A stretch of DNA of 64,000 nucleotides from Cristatella mucedo (lineage: Eukaryota; Bryozoa; Phylactolaemata; Cristatellidae): the NCBI GenBank assembly GCA_009760855.2, contig WPIO01000015.1, forward strand, positions 5,935,001 to 5,999,000, in the 5' to 3' direction. Positions within the stretch are counted from its first letter, which is position 1. Each line of letters opens with the position of its first letter. The position numbers and the translations under genes were made by a program. The notes under the pieces are model-generated. The model saw nothing but the letters and a program-made list of their open reading frames with translations. It ran no database searches and was not told the DNA's origin. Shown one piece after another: positions 1 to 10,600 of this stretch.

Positions 1-733
1 CAAACAAAATGAATAACATGGTTAGGGGTGACATGCACAGGGTCAGCATGCAAATGTGGTTAGTGGCAGCATGCACAGTGTCACCACGCATAAGTACATG
101 AAGGTAGAATCACAGGGACCCACTAAATGCTGTCCTAAATAGGTGTGTTTTTAGGTTCCTTTTAAATGTGGTCAGGCCAGGGGATGTTCTGACGCAGGTC
201 GGGAGGGAGTTCCAGGCTTTGGGAGCATACGAACTAAATGCACGGTCTCCAAAGGATTTAAGGTTTGTACGAGGTATTTCTAGACTGTTCGATTCCGAAA
301 AGCGGGTGGCACGATGCTTGGCCTGATGGGGGAGTATGTCAGAGAGATAGGCTGGAGCCATAGAATGAAGGGACCAAAAAGTGAGCGACAAAACCTTGAA
401 GTCAATCCATTGCTTGACTGGTAGCCAGTGCAGGTCGGCGAGAAGTGGTGTAATGTGGCAACTGCGACGCTCACGACAGACAAGCCAAGCTGCCGAGTTT
501 TGCACCAGCTGCAATCGCCTGATCGCACATGCTGGTAGGCCAGTAACCAGTGAGTTGCAGAAGTCGAGACGAGATGTCACGAATGCATGGACCAACTTAG
601 ATGTGGTATCCTTATCTAAACAAGCCCGAATTTTAGCAATGTTATGAAGCTGAAAATAGGCAGATATGACTGTGGAGCTGATGTGGTCGTCTAGCGAGAG
701 GTCGCTTTGGAATATGACACCTAGATTTCCAGC
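1..733 (-). mobile_element. LINE A (L2/CR1-like) 3' fragment
   Basis: Read on the minus strand, this encodes the C-terminal end of a non-LTR reverse transcriptase: SRLDFCNSL, then LQLVQNSAA, HITPLLADLHWLPV, AYLSDILPH and SFGDRAFSSYAPKAWNSL, which is the usual tail of L2/CR1-type ORF2 proteins. The low-coordinate end is 3' UTR with repeated GCATGCA-like words. The copy is 5'-truncated, abuts a SINE, and its own terminal hairpin would lie left of the window. A near-identical segment recurs at 1316-2004 and 19157-19852. The family name is by resemblance only. Confidence 0.85.
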
Positions 734-862
734 TGATTCGACAGAATTCGACAGCCTTCACGGCTATCACCACACTTGCAGTGGTCAATAAAGGATCGAC
801 AACTGCAGGACTAGAACTCACGACCCGGGTCGTAAAGAGCGAGTGTTGGCACTGTGCATGCT
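734..862 (-). mobile_element. SINE1 copy with internal deletion
   Basis: The minus strand carries the SINE1 body: a tRNA-like region with a B-box-like GAGTTCTAGTCC, then the body word GATAGCCGTGAAGG, and the terminal GTCGAATCAGCTG-like end. About 25 bases found in other copies between the tail hairpin and the terminal GTTGAATCAGC are missing. It lies at the truncated end of the first LINE A fragment. Confidence 0.7.
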
Positions 863-985
863 ACTACTAACCACATTTTGCATGCTTAAACTGTGCATGT
901 CACCATATGTGAAGTGCTTATAAACAAACTAAGTTCTCTGAGGGAACTATATAAATGTATTATAATTATTATTGTTATTATGTAC
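856..985 (+). mobile_element. LINE A solo 3' end, plus orientation
   Basis: This matches, in reverse orientation, the 3' UTR of the neighbouring LINE A copies (GCATGC / CTAACCACATTT / GTGCATGTCACC words). It runs through a degraded terminal hairpin (AAGTTCTCTGAGGG) into an AT-rich TTATTATTGTTATTATG tail. It has no coding part, so it is a strongly 5'-truncated insertion. Confidence 0.7.
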
Positions 986-1315
986 CAGTCAGAGCCCAAC
1001 AATGAAGCTGGTCTCGACTCCAAACTGTTACACTATGTGGACATCCATGGCATGAAGCCAGTTCGAGACTCGAGACGTTCGTTCTCGGGTATCTCGACAA
1101 CGAACGTTGGCAAGTATAGACAAAACTTAACTGGCCTAGACCTACTGTATAACATAGCACCACCAATGTTTCCGTGCCGTACAAAACTAACGCAGGTGTC
1201 AGGAGCTGAATTTGGAAAAAACGAATATTCAACAGCTTTAGCTTCTATGGCACCGGAACAGCATTGGTGACAAGAGCTTGCCAGCGGCAATAGGACTCAA
1301 AACTTCAGCCTGTGT
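986..1315. other. Unassigned spacer
   Basis: Short open frames exist on both strands (for example 893-1270 +), but none shows a recognisable domain, protein-like composition or splice context. I see no repeat family here. Confidence 0.4.
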
Positions 1316-2004
1316 CATAAAATAATGATGCGCTTGATAAAGCACCCTCAGAGAACTCAATCTCTTTCTAGGCGCTTTACATTGCTGCAAAGGGAAATGT
1401 GAGTGAATGGTAAGTAAAATCATGCTTGATAAACAACATGAATAACATGGTTAGGGGTGACATGCACAGGGTCAGCATGCAAGTGGGGTTAGTGGCAACA
1501 TGCACAGTATCAGCACGCATAAGCACATCAAGGACGAATCACGGGGACCCACTAAATGCTGTCCTAAATAGGTTACTTTTTAAGTTCTTTTTAAATGTGG
1601 TCAAGTCAGGGGATGTCGTGACGAAAGTCGCGAGTGAGTTCCGGGCTTTGGGAGCATACGAACTAAATGCACGGTCTCCGAAGGATTTGAGGTTTGTACG
1701 AGGTATTGGTAAACCGTTTGATTCCGAAAAGCAGGTGGTATGATGCTTAGCCGGGTGGGGGAGTAGATCTGAGAGATCAGCTGGAGCCAAAGAATGAAGT
1801 GACCAAAAAGTGAGCGACAAAACTTTGAAGTCGATCCGTTGCTTGACTGGTAGCCAGTGCAGATCGGCGAGAAGTGGTGTGATGTGGCAACTGCGACGCT
1901 CACGACAGACAACCCTAGCTGTGGAGTTTTGCACCAGCTGTAATCGCCTGATTGTACATGCCGGTAGGCCAGCAAGCAGTGGGTTACAGAAGTCAAGTCA
2001 TGAA
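1316..2004 (-). mobile_element. LINE A 3' fragment with terminal hairpin
   Basis: A second LINE A copy. The minus strand encodes the same reverse-transcriptase C-terminus (QNSTARVVCRERRSCHITPL, WLPVKQRIDFKVLSLTFWS, SFGDRAFSSYAPKARNSL). It continues through the same 3' UTR to the terminal hairpin, written on the plus strand as AAAGCACCCTCAGAGAACTC followed by TTTCTAGGCGCTTTACAT, and ends in an AT-rich AATAATGATG tail at the left. The copy is 5'-truncated near 2004. Frame breaks within the coding part show it is inactive. Confidence 0.85.
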
Positions 2005-2105
2005 GCGCACCCTCACCCACCGCTAGGCTAAGACATGCCGGCACAAAAATAGGGTAACCTCAGCATGAGTAAATACGAGGCACCAGCCAGGTACTACGAT
2101 TATGG

Positions 2106-2264
2106 GTCAGCTGATTTGACAGCCTCATATGTATAGCAGCAGAAGAGCCTTAACGACTATCACCACCACTTGCACTGGGCAATAAAGGATCGCCAACAGC
2201 AGGACTCGAACCCACGACCTGGGTGGCGAAGAGGGAGCACCTTAGCCCCTGGGCTAAAGCCCGG
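2106..2264 (-). mobile_element. SINE1 (tRNA-derived), near full length
   Basis: On the minus strand, in order: head TTAGCCCAGGGGCTAAGG (A-box-like), B box GGGTTCGAGTCCTGC, body GGCGATCCTTTATTGCCC, tail hairpin AGTCGTTAAGGCTCTTCTGC, then TATACATATGAGGCTGTCAA and ATCAGC. This is one of the better preserved copies and serves as a reference for the others. Confidence 0.85.
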
Positions 2265-2850
2265 GCTATTTAAACCAGAGCAACTTCTAGCAAGCTCACC
2301 ACCAAGCAAGCCCATCCGAATACAAGAAGGAGAGGCTGTGAGGCAACGAGGGAACACTGTGCAAGGGTGACAAAGGGGCCGGAGAGGGAGTAGAAGAGGT
2401 CGGATCAAATGCAGTAGCAGCAGCAACTGGCGATTTGTTATTGCTTGCCACGACAGTTAACGGTAGCCACGAAGCATTTCGGGCAGGAGCCACTTGCCCG
2501 GCTGCAATGCTTCCATTGCAATGATTCATAATGCCAACATCACTCCTTACACGCGGGGCTGAAGAGGGAGGGGCCGGCTTGAACACGGCAAACTCTGATT
2601 GCCCATCACCAGTCATATGTTTCGACACAAGCGCCAACCCAAGCGTTGCACCAGTTGCATGCGATTTTGTCGCGACAGCTATTGGGCCGCATGCCTGCTG
2701 ATTACTTGTATCCCCCCCCATGGGAAACCAAACCGATGGGCAAATCGATCGTCCTGAATAGCTATCTTTTCAACGATAGAAAACGTTGATGGCTGGTAAT
2801 GATACTACGTTGCCCCGCAGACACAAAAACACTCATTTTGGCTGTGCTAC
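2265..2850. other. Unassigned spacer
   Basis: A minus-strand open frame (2296-2721) encodes 141 low-complexity Ala/Ser/Pro-rich residues with no recognised motif. I do not call it a gene. Nothing else is evident here. Confidence 0.35.
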
Positions 2851-2874
2851 CGAAAAGTAATTAAGCCTCTGCAG

Positions 2875-3438
2875 CAGGCGATGAATATGGCTGCAAGGCT
2901 AGTCAACAAACCCCAGAGGTTCGGCCATTTGTGTCCTTTGCTGAAGGAGCTTCCATAGCTCCCGGTCGATCAACGGATGCAGTGCAAAACACGTCCACTG
3001 ACCCACAAGGCCTACCGAGGCTTTGCTCCTTCATACTCAGTTTCAGCCTCATCATACAATCATGTTCTCTATGGGCAATACATTACCTCTTCCATTCCTA
3101 AGCTTGAAGACCATTGGCGACAAAACCTATTGCTCTGAAGGACCTGGACTGTGGAACTCACTTCCACACTTCTTAGGCAGCATCTACTCTCCAGCTGCAG
3201 ACTGTGGCAAATATTCCCAGCCGTGCTGAGCTGCTATCTTCATGCTACTCACTTCCATGACTGCCCATTCGGCTCAGCTATGCTTTTCACTTTCTCTTTG
3301 ATGCGTGGGATGAAGTCTGTCAATTACCGTACAAGCACCGAAAGCTGCAAGACCTCAAGTGAGCTACAGAAAACTACTACGTAACACCCACTTTGTTGTC
3401 GAGTCTTTATAGACTTGCAAAAGGAGAGACATTACATT
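2875..3438 (+). mobile_element. LINE B 3' fragment
   Basis: The plus strand carries a decayed reverse-transcriptase C-terminus (APSYSVSA-, KTIGDKTYCSEGPGLWNSLP in broken frames). It is followed by the LINE B 3' UTR, including CCGTACAAGCACCGAAAGCTGC, GTAACACCCACTTTG and the terminal ACATTACATTGCA. The same order of segments occurs at 36412-36745 and 42030-42560 on this strand and inverted at 7636 and 49756. A CA-rich microsatellite starts just after the element's 3' tail. Confidence 0.75.
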
Positions 3439-3461
3439 GCACGCATTGCATGTGTGTTCAC

Positions 3462-3735
3462 GCGCACTCCACACACACTCGCACTCACACACTCTCGCAC
3501 TCACACACATTCGCACTCACACACACATTCACACTCACACACACATTCGCACACACACATTCGCACACACACATTCGCACACACACATTCGCACTCACAC
3601 ACTCGCACTCACACACTCGCACTCACACACTCGCACGTACAATCGCACTCGCACGCACAATCGCACTCGCACGCACATTCCCACACTTGCACGTGAGCAC
3701 ACACATACATGCACGCACACACACACACACTCAAG
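3462..3735 (+). repeat. CA-rich microsatellite with CACTCG units
   Basis: About 270 bases of (CA)n interrupted by regularly spaced CTCG and TTCG steps (CACACACTCGCACT and ACACATTCGCAC blocks). It is open in several frames as His/Thr repeats, which is a trivial result of the repeat. Confidence 0.95.
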
Positions 3736-3779
3736 TACCCACATCAACCAATCAAGCGAGCGAGGCATCAGTAGATAAT

Positions 3780-5010
3780 ATAATACAATAAAGAAAAATG
3801 TCAGCCATCTTCAGCCACGCGAACCGTCCTCATCGACACTACTTGATGAGCAACATTTCGCTAAAGAGACCGCCCAACTAATTGTCACCTCCCGAGGCCA
3901 GAACCGAACGCACAGCCCAACGGGTAAACTCCTGAGTGTACCCAGTTCATCATCATCATCATCAGAGCCATTCCTCGCTTTACAGCTCGTACGTTGCAGC
4001 TGAGCTCGCTGAGCGTGGCCGCTCGGCGTGGCGGCACGTGATACGCCGTCCCGCCCTGTCCAACCTGGCATCACGGTTGCGTATGTGAGCGGGGACAGCG
4101 AGCTCCGCAAGTCACGGCCAACAGCTGTATAGTGACGACCACCGGCCGCGCATGCAACTCGCTTCCGTCTTCCGTCTTCCGCCGCGGAACGACACCGAGA
4201 ACAGGCAGCAGCAGCAGCGCTAGCTCTCGTGGCCCTCGTCCGCCCAGCAAGCAGCACCCGCCCAGCAGCAATCGTTCGCCGAATAGCGAAAATGACGCCA
4301 CGTATCTCAGCTCGCACGACAACCCCCCCCCCAAGGAGAAGGACGACGCGGTCTCGCTCGACGCTGCGCGAGGGACGCCGATAGGCCTGAGGGAGGCTGC
4401 AAGCAAAAGCCGTACAGCTGCGCATCCAGGGAGGAAGTGGCCCGAACCCGTGCTTGGCTACAGCTGGGCGAGCAGACGTGCGATTCGGTGCGCGCCGTAT
4501 GGCGGCCCCGGCACTTAACCTATCGCGGCCTCGCAACGCAATCGCTCAGCCGCATTTGCGAGTCACAACCAGCTCACGCGCAGTCGCGGCTACGAACCGT
4601 TCGACAGCCACTGCCTGGTCAGCCTCCCAAATGAATGGAATCCATAGCTTGCGCAAACCAAAACAAGCAACAGACGTCAAAACACCATCGTCAGCGGCCA
4701 GCAGGACCGCCCGGAGAAAATATCGTACAATGTTAAAAAATATAGAAAAACATATACCAGTACGTGTATCTACTACTTAGGCGTCGCAGCGCAACATACC
4801 TCGGGTTACATAACAAGCTGCGTGCGAGTGAGTCGGCAATGTTGACATCCGGACGGCCAGTAGGCGGCGCTAATGTTCCGCCGTTGGGCGCGAGTTCTGA
4901 GCCGGCGGTTCACTGATAAGCTTGTTTGACTTTCGCTGCCTCAATCTGAGCGCGTGAGTCTGCACGCCGCGCCACGACATTCTTTGGCCAGCAGTATTGC
5001 TGCTGCTGCT
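3780..5010. promoter_or_regulatory. CpG-rich upstream region of the TDP2-like gene
   Basis: This stretch is visibly richer in CG dinucleotides than the repeat-filled DNA to its left and ends just before the TDP2-like start codon. Open frames on both strands (for example 3811-4536 minus, 241 residues) have Arg/Ala/Ser-biased composition and no motif, so I read them as by-products of GC content. No TATA box was identified. Promoter function is inferred from position only. Confidence 0.35.
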
Positions 5011-5035
5011 TAGACGGACAGCCTAAAATCGCTGG

Positions 5036-5869
5036 ATGTTCGTCGTCCGCGCCATGGCCCCGCCGCAGGGACCACGTGCTGCGCTTTCGGAGCCGCACAT
5101 CATTCGCGTCCTGTCTTGGAACATTGACGGCTTGGACAAGCGGAACCTAACTGAGCGTACCAATGCGGCGTGCGACGTCATTCTAAAGGAGGACCCGGAC
5201 GCAGTGTGCCTGCAAGAAGTCGTGCCGGATAGCGCCGCTCTCGTCCTGACCAAGTTTCCGTCCGACCGCTATCTGGCATTCTTCGGCGGCGACCGCGGCT
5301 ACTTCACGGCCGTCCTGCTCAAGCGGAGTACGTGCTTCTACGACGATCACCGCGTAGCGCCCTTTTCGGGCTCGACAATGGGCAGGAACCTGCTCGTGGT
5401 GAACGCCAATGTAAAGGGCCTCGACTTCGCCTTGATGACGGCTCACCTCGAGAGCACGGCGGAGCACTCCGAGGAGCGTCAGCGCCAGCTGCGTCTAGCG
5501 CTCGCCGAGATGACGGGCGAGCCTGCGGCTCGCAACGTCCTCTTCGGCGGCGACTTGAATCTGCGGGACAAGGACGTGCAGGCCGTCGGCGGCCTCCCCG
5601 GCGGCGTGGTGGACGTCTGGGCCGACACGGGCAGCAAGGCCGACACGAAATACACGTGGGACATGCAGCTGAACGACAACTTACACTTCGACGGCTTCAG
5701 CCCGCGATGCCGCTTCGACCGCTTCCTGTTTCGACCCGGCACGGGCGGCGACGGCGGCAGCGCGAAGCCCATTCTCTTCCAGACCGTTGGACGCGAGCGA
5801 CTTCCGACCTGCCGACGCTACCCAAGCGACCACTGGGGCATATTGGCTCACTTCTTCATCTCTGCGTAA
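5036..5869 (+). CDS. TDP2: Tyrosyl-DNA phosphodiesterase 2-like (EEP-family nuclease)
   Basis: TDP2 hydrolyses 5'-phosphotyrosyl links left on DNA by trapped topoisomerase II, in the nucleus; it also acts on protein-RNA links. The 277-residue frame contains the four TDP2 signature motifs in order: WNIDGLD (28-34), LQEV with the metal-binding Glu61, HLEST (137-141), GGDLNLRD (171-178, Asp173 and Asn175) and SDHWG (264-268) with the catalytic His. TWDMQLNDN and the FDRFLF stretch also fit the family. It is a single uninterrupted exon. The N-terminal UBA-like region of vertebrate TDP2 is absent, so this is essentially the catalytic domain alone. An in-frame TAA at 5024 limits the start. The first ATG (5036) has a poor context; the second, at 5054, sits in GCCATGG and may be the main start. 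It is flanked by repeats on both sides. Family assignment is confident; strict orthology and activity are inferred. Confidence 0.92.
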   Translation: MFVVRAMAPPQGPRAALSEPHIIRVLSWNIDGLDKRNLTERTNAACDVILKEDPDAVCLQEVVPDSAALVLTKFPSDRYLAFFGGDRGYFTAVLLKRSTCFYDDHRVAPFSGSTMGRNLLVVNANVKGLDFALMTAHLESTAEHSEERQRQLRLALAEMTGEPAARNVLFGGDLNLRDKDVQAVGGLPGGVVDVWADTGSKADTKYTWDMQLNDNLHFDGFSPRCRFDRFLFRPGTGGDGGSAKPILFQTVGRERLPTCRRYPSDHWGILAHFFISA

Positions 5870-5971
5870 GCGATCCGCGCGGCTCAACTTATTGGGGGAC
5901 ACAACTCCTATGCGTGCGGTTGCCTGCTGGTTTGGCCGATGCCTCCTCACGAGCATGCGAATGGCGTCGCC

Positions 5972-5977
5972 AATAAA
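5972..5977 (+). terminator. Poly(A) signal AATAAA of the TDP2-like gene
   Basis: A canonical AATAAA lies about 100 bases after the stop codon and is followed within 30 bases by a GT/T-rich stretch (GGGATTCGTTTTG), as expected of a cleavage and polyadenylation site. This implies a short 3' UTR. Confidence 0.65.
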
Positions 5978-6285
5978 CAGTGCTATCGGTCGGGATTCGT
6001 TTTGCCAAACAACGCAGCGCCAGCCAGCATCGACGAGCTGCTACTGCTGCCTTGCAGCTGAAATTGTATTGCTCGGTTTGCATGTCAGTATGTAGCAGCC
6101 CGAAGATAGTTGTCCAACCTGTCTTTCGATACCAGTCGCTGCTACTGGCACTGCTTTGCAGTAGTTTAGTTGCATGGGTTGTCACGCTTGTGCGATCTGT
6201 TGCCACGAAACAGCCCCCTGAAAGACTCGCCGGCGGCCGTGCAGCGACGCTGTGCGAGCCGGCTCTCCCATCTGAGCAGATGAAT

Positions 6286-6460
6286 ATAATAATAATGATA
6301 ATGATTATAATAATGCACTTGATAAAGTGCCCTCAGAGAACTCAATCTATTTCTAGGCACTTTACATTTGCTGCAAAGGGAAATGCAATTGAATGGTAAG
6401 TAAAATCTTGCTTGATAAACAACATGAATAACATGGTTAGGGGTGACATGCACAGGGGGT
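6286..6460 (-). mobile_element. LINE A solo 3' end
   Basis: An AT-rich AATAATAATGATAATG tail at the left is followed by the LINE A hairpin (AAAGTGCCCTCAGAGAACTC ... TTTCTAGGCACTTTACAT) and 3' UTR up to GTGACATGCACAGGG. There is no coding sequence; the insertion is 5'-truncated at about 6460. Confidence 0.85.
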
Positions 6461-7265
6461 GTCTTCATAGGGGGCTGAGGTGCAGGATACTCGGGCTGCC
6501 CGAGCCGTTCGGCGTGGTGGCAGGTGCTGCACACCCACTTGCTGGCACGTGCTGCTTCAGCACCAGTGGCTGGCTGCTGTGAGGGCACAGCTTTCAGCAG
6601 GTGTAGCTCGTGTAGGAGATAGCCTGAGGCCAGTGCTTCCTGTAGCTAGCCTGCCTTTGCCCGTACGGGATGCTTACGCATCCTGCCTCGTGGATTAGTC
6701 GGAAATGAGCAGTCTTTGCCTAATAGTATTATAGCAATGGCAGAGAGAGAGAGAGCTTTTTGTATCTAGCCTGCATTCGCCGTGGCTCTCGACGTGGCCA
6801 TTGACCTTGAGCCTCACCGTTTTGCCACGTTCGACTGCAACCATGCCCTCGCGAATAAGCTCAGCTGAAGCATGAAGACCGTGCCACGTGCTTCCTCTTT
6901 GACGGGCAGACTTCTGCTCGGGCAGATGGCTTGCGTGCAGGCGGCGCGCTTGATGCTCTGCTCGCTAATGCTGCTGAGCAGACAGCTAGCGGCAGTCTGA
7001 CCCTGAGAATGATTTTGACCCTGAGAATGAATTCTGAGAATGCCATGCTCCGGACTGCGCATGGTAACGCAGCAAGCCGAGCGTTGCCACAAACACGACA
7101 AACAGCACGTGGACCGTAGCAAAGACGGAAAAAGTATAAGCAACATATAGGTTCAATATATAGTAGTCCTACAGGATCACTATTGCCTGAGCAAGCCATC
7201 ATGCATAGCAAATCTTAATGCCACTGGCTTCTCTTGAGGAGCATGCTCTGATCAGCTGATGATTG
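6461..7265. other. Unassigned spacer
   Basis: No recognised gene or repeat. A minus-strand frame near 6480-6588 reads KWVCSTCHH, but it has only one Cys pair and no further support. A tandem near-repeat GACCCTGAGAATGA occurs at about 7000-7030. Confidence 0.35.
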
Positions 7266-7632
7266 TATCTCCGTCTGTAACTCCGCAAAGCCACGAAGAC
7301 TATGTGGGTGCTATGCAGGAGAGTTTTGTATAGCTCACTCACAGCCTGTGAGTGAGCTATGCAAAGTGGCTTTCGGTACGTATTCGGTAGCCAACAGACT
7401 TCATCTCACGAAACAAAGAGAAAGTGGGAAGCGTAGCAGTGTCAGGAGAGCAGTTGAGGAAGTGAGTAGCATGGATATAGCAGCTCAGGACCGCTGGGAA
7501 GGATAGTCGGCAGCAGTAAAGTAATTGTTGATGAGATGTTGATGAAGAGAGTTGTCGTTTCGTAAGAATCGTGAAGAGGGCACCACAGGCTACGACCTGC
7601 AGAGCAAAAGCTTCTGTTGCCAAAGGTATTTA
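7266..7632 (-). mobile_element. LINE B 3' fragment
   Basis: The minus strand shows the end of a LINE B reverse transcriptase and its 3' UTR (words TTGGCTACCGAATACGTACC, GAAAGCC, CTATACAAAACTCTCCTGC). It lies directly left of the longer LINE B copy starting at 7636 and breaks off where that copy's tail begins. It contains a local palindrome (7325-7365) absent from other copies. Confidence 0.75.
7325..7365. repeat. Inverted duplication inside a LINE B 3' end
   Basis: Arms TTTGTATAGCTCACTCACAG and CTGTGAGTGAGCTATGCAAA are reverse complements except for one base, with a single C between them. Other LINE B copies have the left arm followed directly by CCTAAGCGGCTTTCGG, so the right arm is a new inverted copy replacing a few bases. 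Confidence 0.9.
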
Positions 7633-7635
7633 AAC

Positions 7636-10600
7636 GTATTTAATGTAATGTATCTCCGTCAGTAACTCCACAAAGTCATAAAGACCATGTGGGTGTTACG
7701 CAGGAGAGTTTTGTATAGCGCACTCACAGCCTAAGCGGCTTTCGGTACGCATTCGGTAGCCAACAGACTTCGTCTCACACAACAAAGAGAAAGTGGGAAG
7801 CATAGCAGAGTCAGGAGAGCAGTTGAGGTAGTGAGTAGCATGGAAATAGCAGCTCAGGACCGATGAAAAGGCTGAGCCATAATCGGCAGCAGGAGAGTAG
7901 TTGTCGTTGCTTAAGAATTGTGGAAGTAAGTTCCACAGTCTAGGACCTGCAGAGCTAAAACTTCTGTCACCAACGATCTTTAAGCAGAAGAGTGGAACAG
8001 TTAATTTATTACCAGACCTGAGGGCACGAAGAGGCTAAAACTGGTGCAGCAGTTCAGCTAGATATGGAGGAGCCAAGATGTGGTGAGCCTTTTGGATCAG
8101 CGTAAGAACTTATCGCTATATCCATCGATCAACCGACAGCCATCCTAGCTCTTTTTTAAAGGAGACACGTGGTCTAACCTCTGGGATTTGCAAACTAACT
8201 TTGCAGCCGTATTCAAAGCCAGCTGCAGTGGCCTAGTGGCTTTTTCGGTTGCCCAGCCAAAAGGGAATTACAATAATATAGCCGATACAGAACTAAGGAG
8301 CTAGTTAATTTTTTGCAAGCCACTGTGGAAGACCGTTTATAATCTTAGATAGGGATTGAACACGATGGCTAGCTGCTGAAGCAGTCTTCGTAATGAAGCT
8401 TTCAAAATTTAGTCAGCTGTTGAAAACGACACCTAAATTCCGAGTACGTGATGATGGTCGCACAACAGCATCGCCTATTAGAAGAGCAAGGCCTACTAAT
8501 CCAGCCGCACGCTTAGCGTATCCAATAAGCAGCAGTTCAGTTTTATCATCGTTTACGTAAGGAAATTTGTCGACGTCCAGGATCGAATGTCGGCAAGGCA
8601 AGCATCCAGTTTATCAGTTGCTACAGCAGATTCCGGCGGTTTAAATGACAATTACAGCTGTGTATCGGCAGCATAAAGGTGACTTCCTATTCCATGGGCC
8701 TGAATCACTTGTGCCAGAGGTTGCTGGGTATAAATAGAGAACAGCAAGGAACCGAGGATGGACGATTGAGGGACTCCACAGGTGACTGTTCTGGAGGATG
8801 TTACCTGACCCCCGACAGGAGTGGACACGCTTAGATAATAAACCACGTCAGTGCCTCGTCTGACAGACCGACCGTTGTTCTCAATCGTTCAATAGGACAT
8901 CGTAATTAGTGGTGTCGGAGGCAGCCAATAAATCTAGGACAGTGACATTCCCGTCATCTGCTGATTAGGATGTTTTTGGTTAAACGGAGGAGAGCAGTTT
9001 CAGTGGAGTGCTGCCGCTTGAGCCCGATTGAAATTTTTTTGACAGTGTTTTTGTTCAATGCGTGCTACCAGCTGCTTAGTGACAATTTTTTCAAGAACCT
9101 TTGACAAAAAAGGAAGAAAGGAAACTGGGCGATAGTTTGCAAGAACCTCTGTATCTAATCCAGGCTTTTCAAGTATTGGTCTAACGATGGCCGATTTGAA
9201 GGACTTGGGTACGAACCCTTTTTTCCTAAGAAGCATTAAAAGTCTTGCTTATGACTGAGCTAAGTTGGTCTGCCAATGAAGACCATAGAGATGATGGTAT
9301 GGGGTCTTCAGGAGACGAGCTCTTTCTTATACTAGACCTTTTTAAGGTAGCCACATCGCAAGCAGAAACCTCGGAAAAACATTCTAAGGATGGTCACAGG
9401 TTTCAGTTTACCAATTGTTTTAGACGGAGGGGCCTTTATATAGAGGCATCAATGTGCACAGTTTTTTCACTAAAAAGGCTAAACACTTTTCGGCAGGGCC
9501 GTATTTAATTAATATCTAGATTAATATCGAATTATTATTAAATATCTGGATATTATTAAATTCTATTATTAAATATCTGGATAGTGAGACCTCTCAGCAT
9601 CGGCCAACAAATTGCTTACCGTCTTGTAAATCTATTTTGGATCTGACTGGCAGGACTTAAGTTTTCGAGTGACAAAAGAAGCCCCGGCCACTTCTTACTA
9701 GTTTTTCAAGATGCTTTGTTTGTTGACTGTCAGCAATGCACGGTAATCATGAGCAATGGTAGAGGCCGATAGCAAAATCCGTGGAAAATTGACAAGATTG
9801 GCTGCAATAAACTGCAACTCTCATTCCACGTAACATGTACCTGTGAGCGCGCATAATTTTTACCCATGGTGCGCGTTCAATCGACGGCAACCCACGGCAA
9901 TGGCCGGGGAAATACGCCAATCCATAACGGACAGTTACAAATAGACCGACAGTTGCTGAGAGAAGCTCCAACTTTTCTTGCGTATTGCACTGCACTGCAT
10001 TAAAAGTGCTTACTTCTTACGCTTCCGGGTGTAGACTCGTGGGAAGTCTTTGAAATTGACTGCATCCTCATCAGATCCCGACTTCTTAAAATGGCGTTTG
10101 AGCCTGAGCTTAGGATGACCCATCTTTTGAATTTTTTTGTTATTTGAAAGTAATCACTACTCTGCGCACGGACAGAACGTACAGGAGCATGCTTGTCAAG
10201 AGCACTCCTGAGTGTCACGCTCACTGCATCAGTGAGGTTATCAAGGCTGTCGGTCGAGTCTGGATGCAGATCGAGAAGGCCATAATCACATACAGATGTC
10301 AAATAGTGGTCTTGATCAATGCATTTTAAGTTACGTCGCTGGACAAACTCGACATTACCCTGTACGTGAAACAGGGCAGGAACAGTAAAGGAGACCGAAC
10401 AATGATCCATGAGGGTCAGCGGCACACAACAAGAACAGTGGGACAGACGCCTTTAGTAGTAACGAGATCTAGGACATTGTCACGGACGTGAGTTGTATGG
10501 TTAACGTGTTAGACCAAACAAAAAGTTCTCCAGATAGTCAAGAAATGAGCGGACCTGGCTGTTGCTAGGGTTGTCAACGTGAATATTGAAGTCTTCTGCA

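Noticed and set aside
3393-3791. His/Thr-rich frames in three plus-strand frames
   Set aside because: Caused by the CA-rich microsatellite.
3811-4536. 241-codon minus-strand frame upstream of the TDP2-like gene
   Set aside because: Arg/Ala/Ser-biased composition, overlapping frames on the other strand, no motif; probably chance openness in GC-rich DNA.
6480-6588. Zinc-finger exon (KWVCSTCHH on the minus strand)
   Set aside because: Only one Cys pair, no second pair at finger spacing, and no convincing splice borders.
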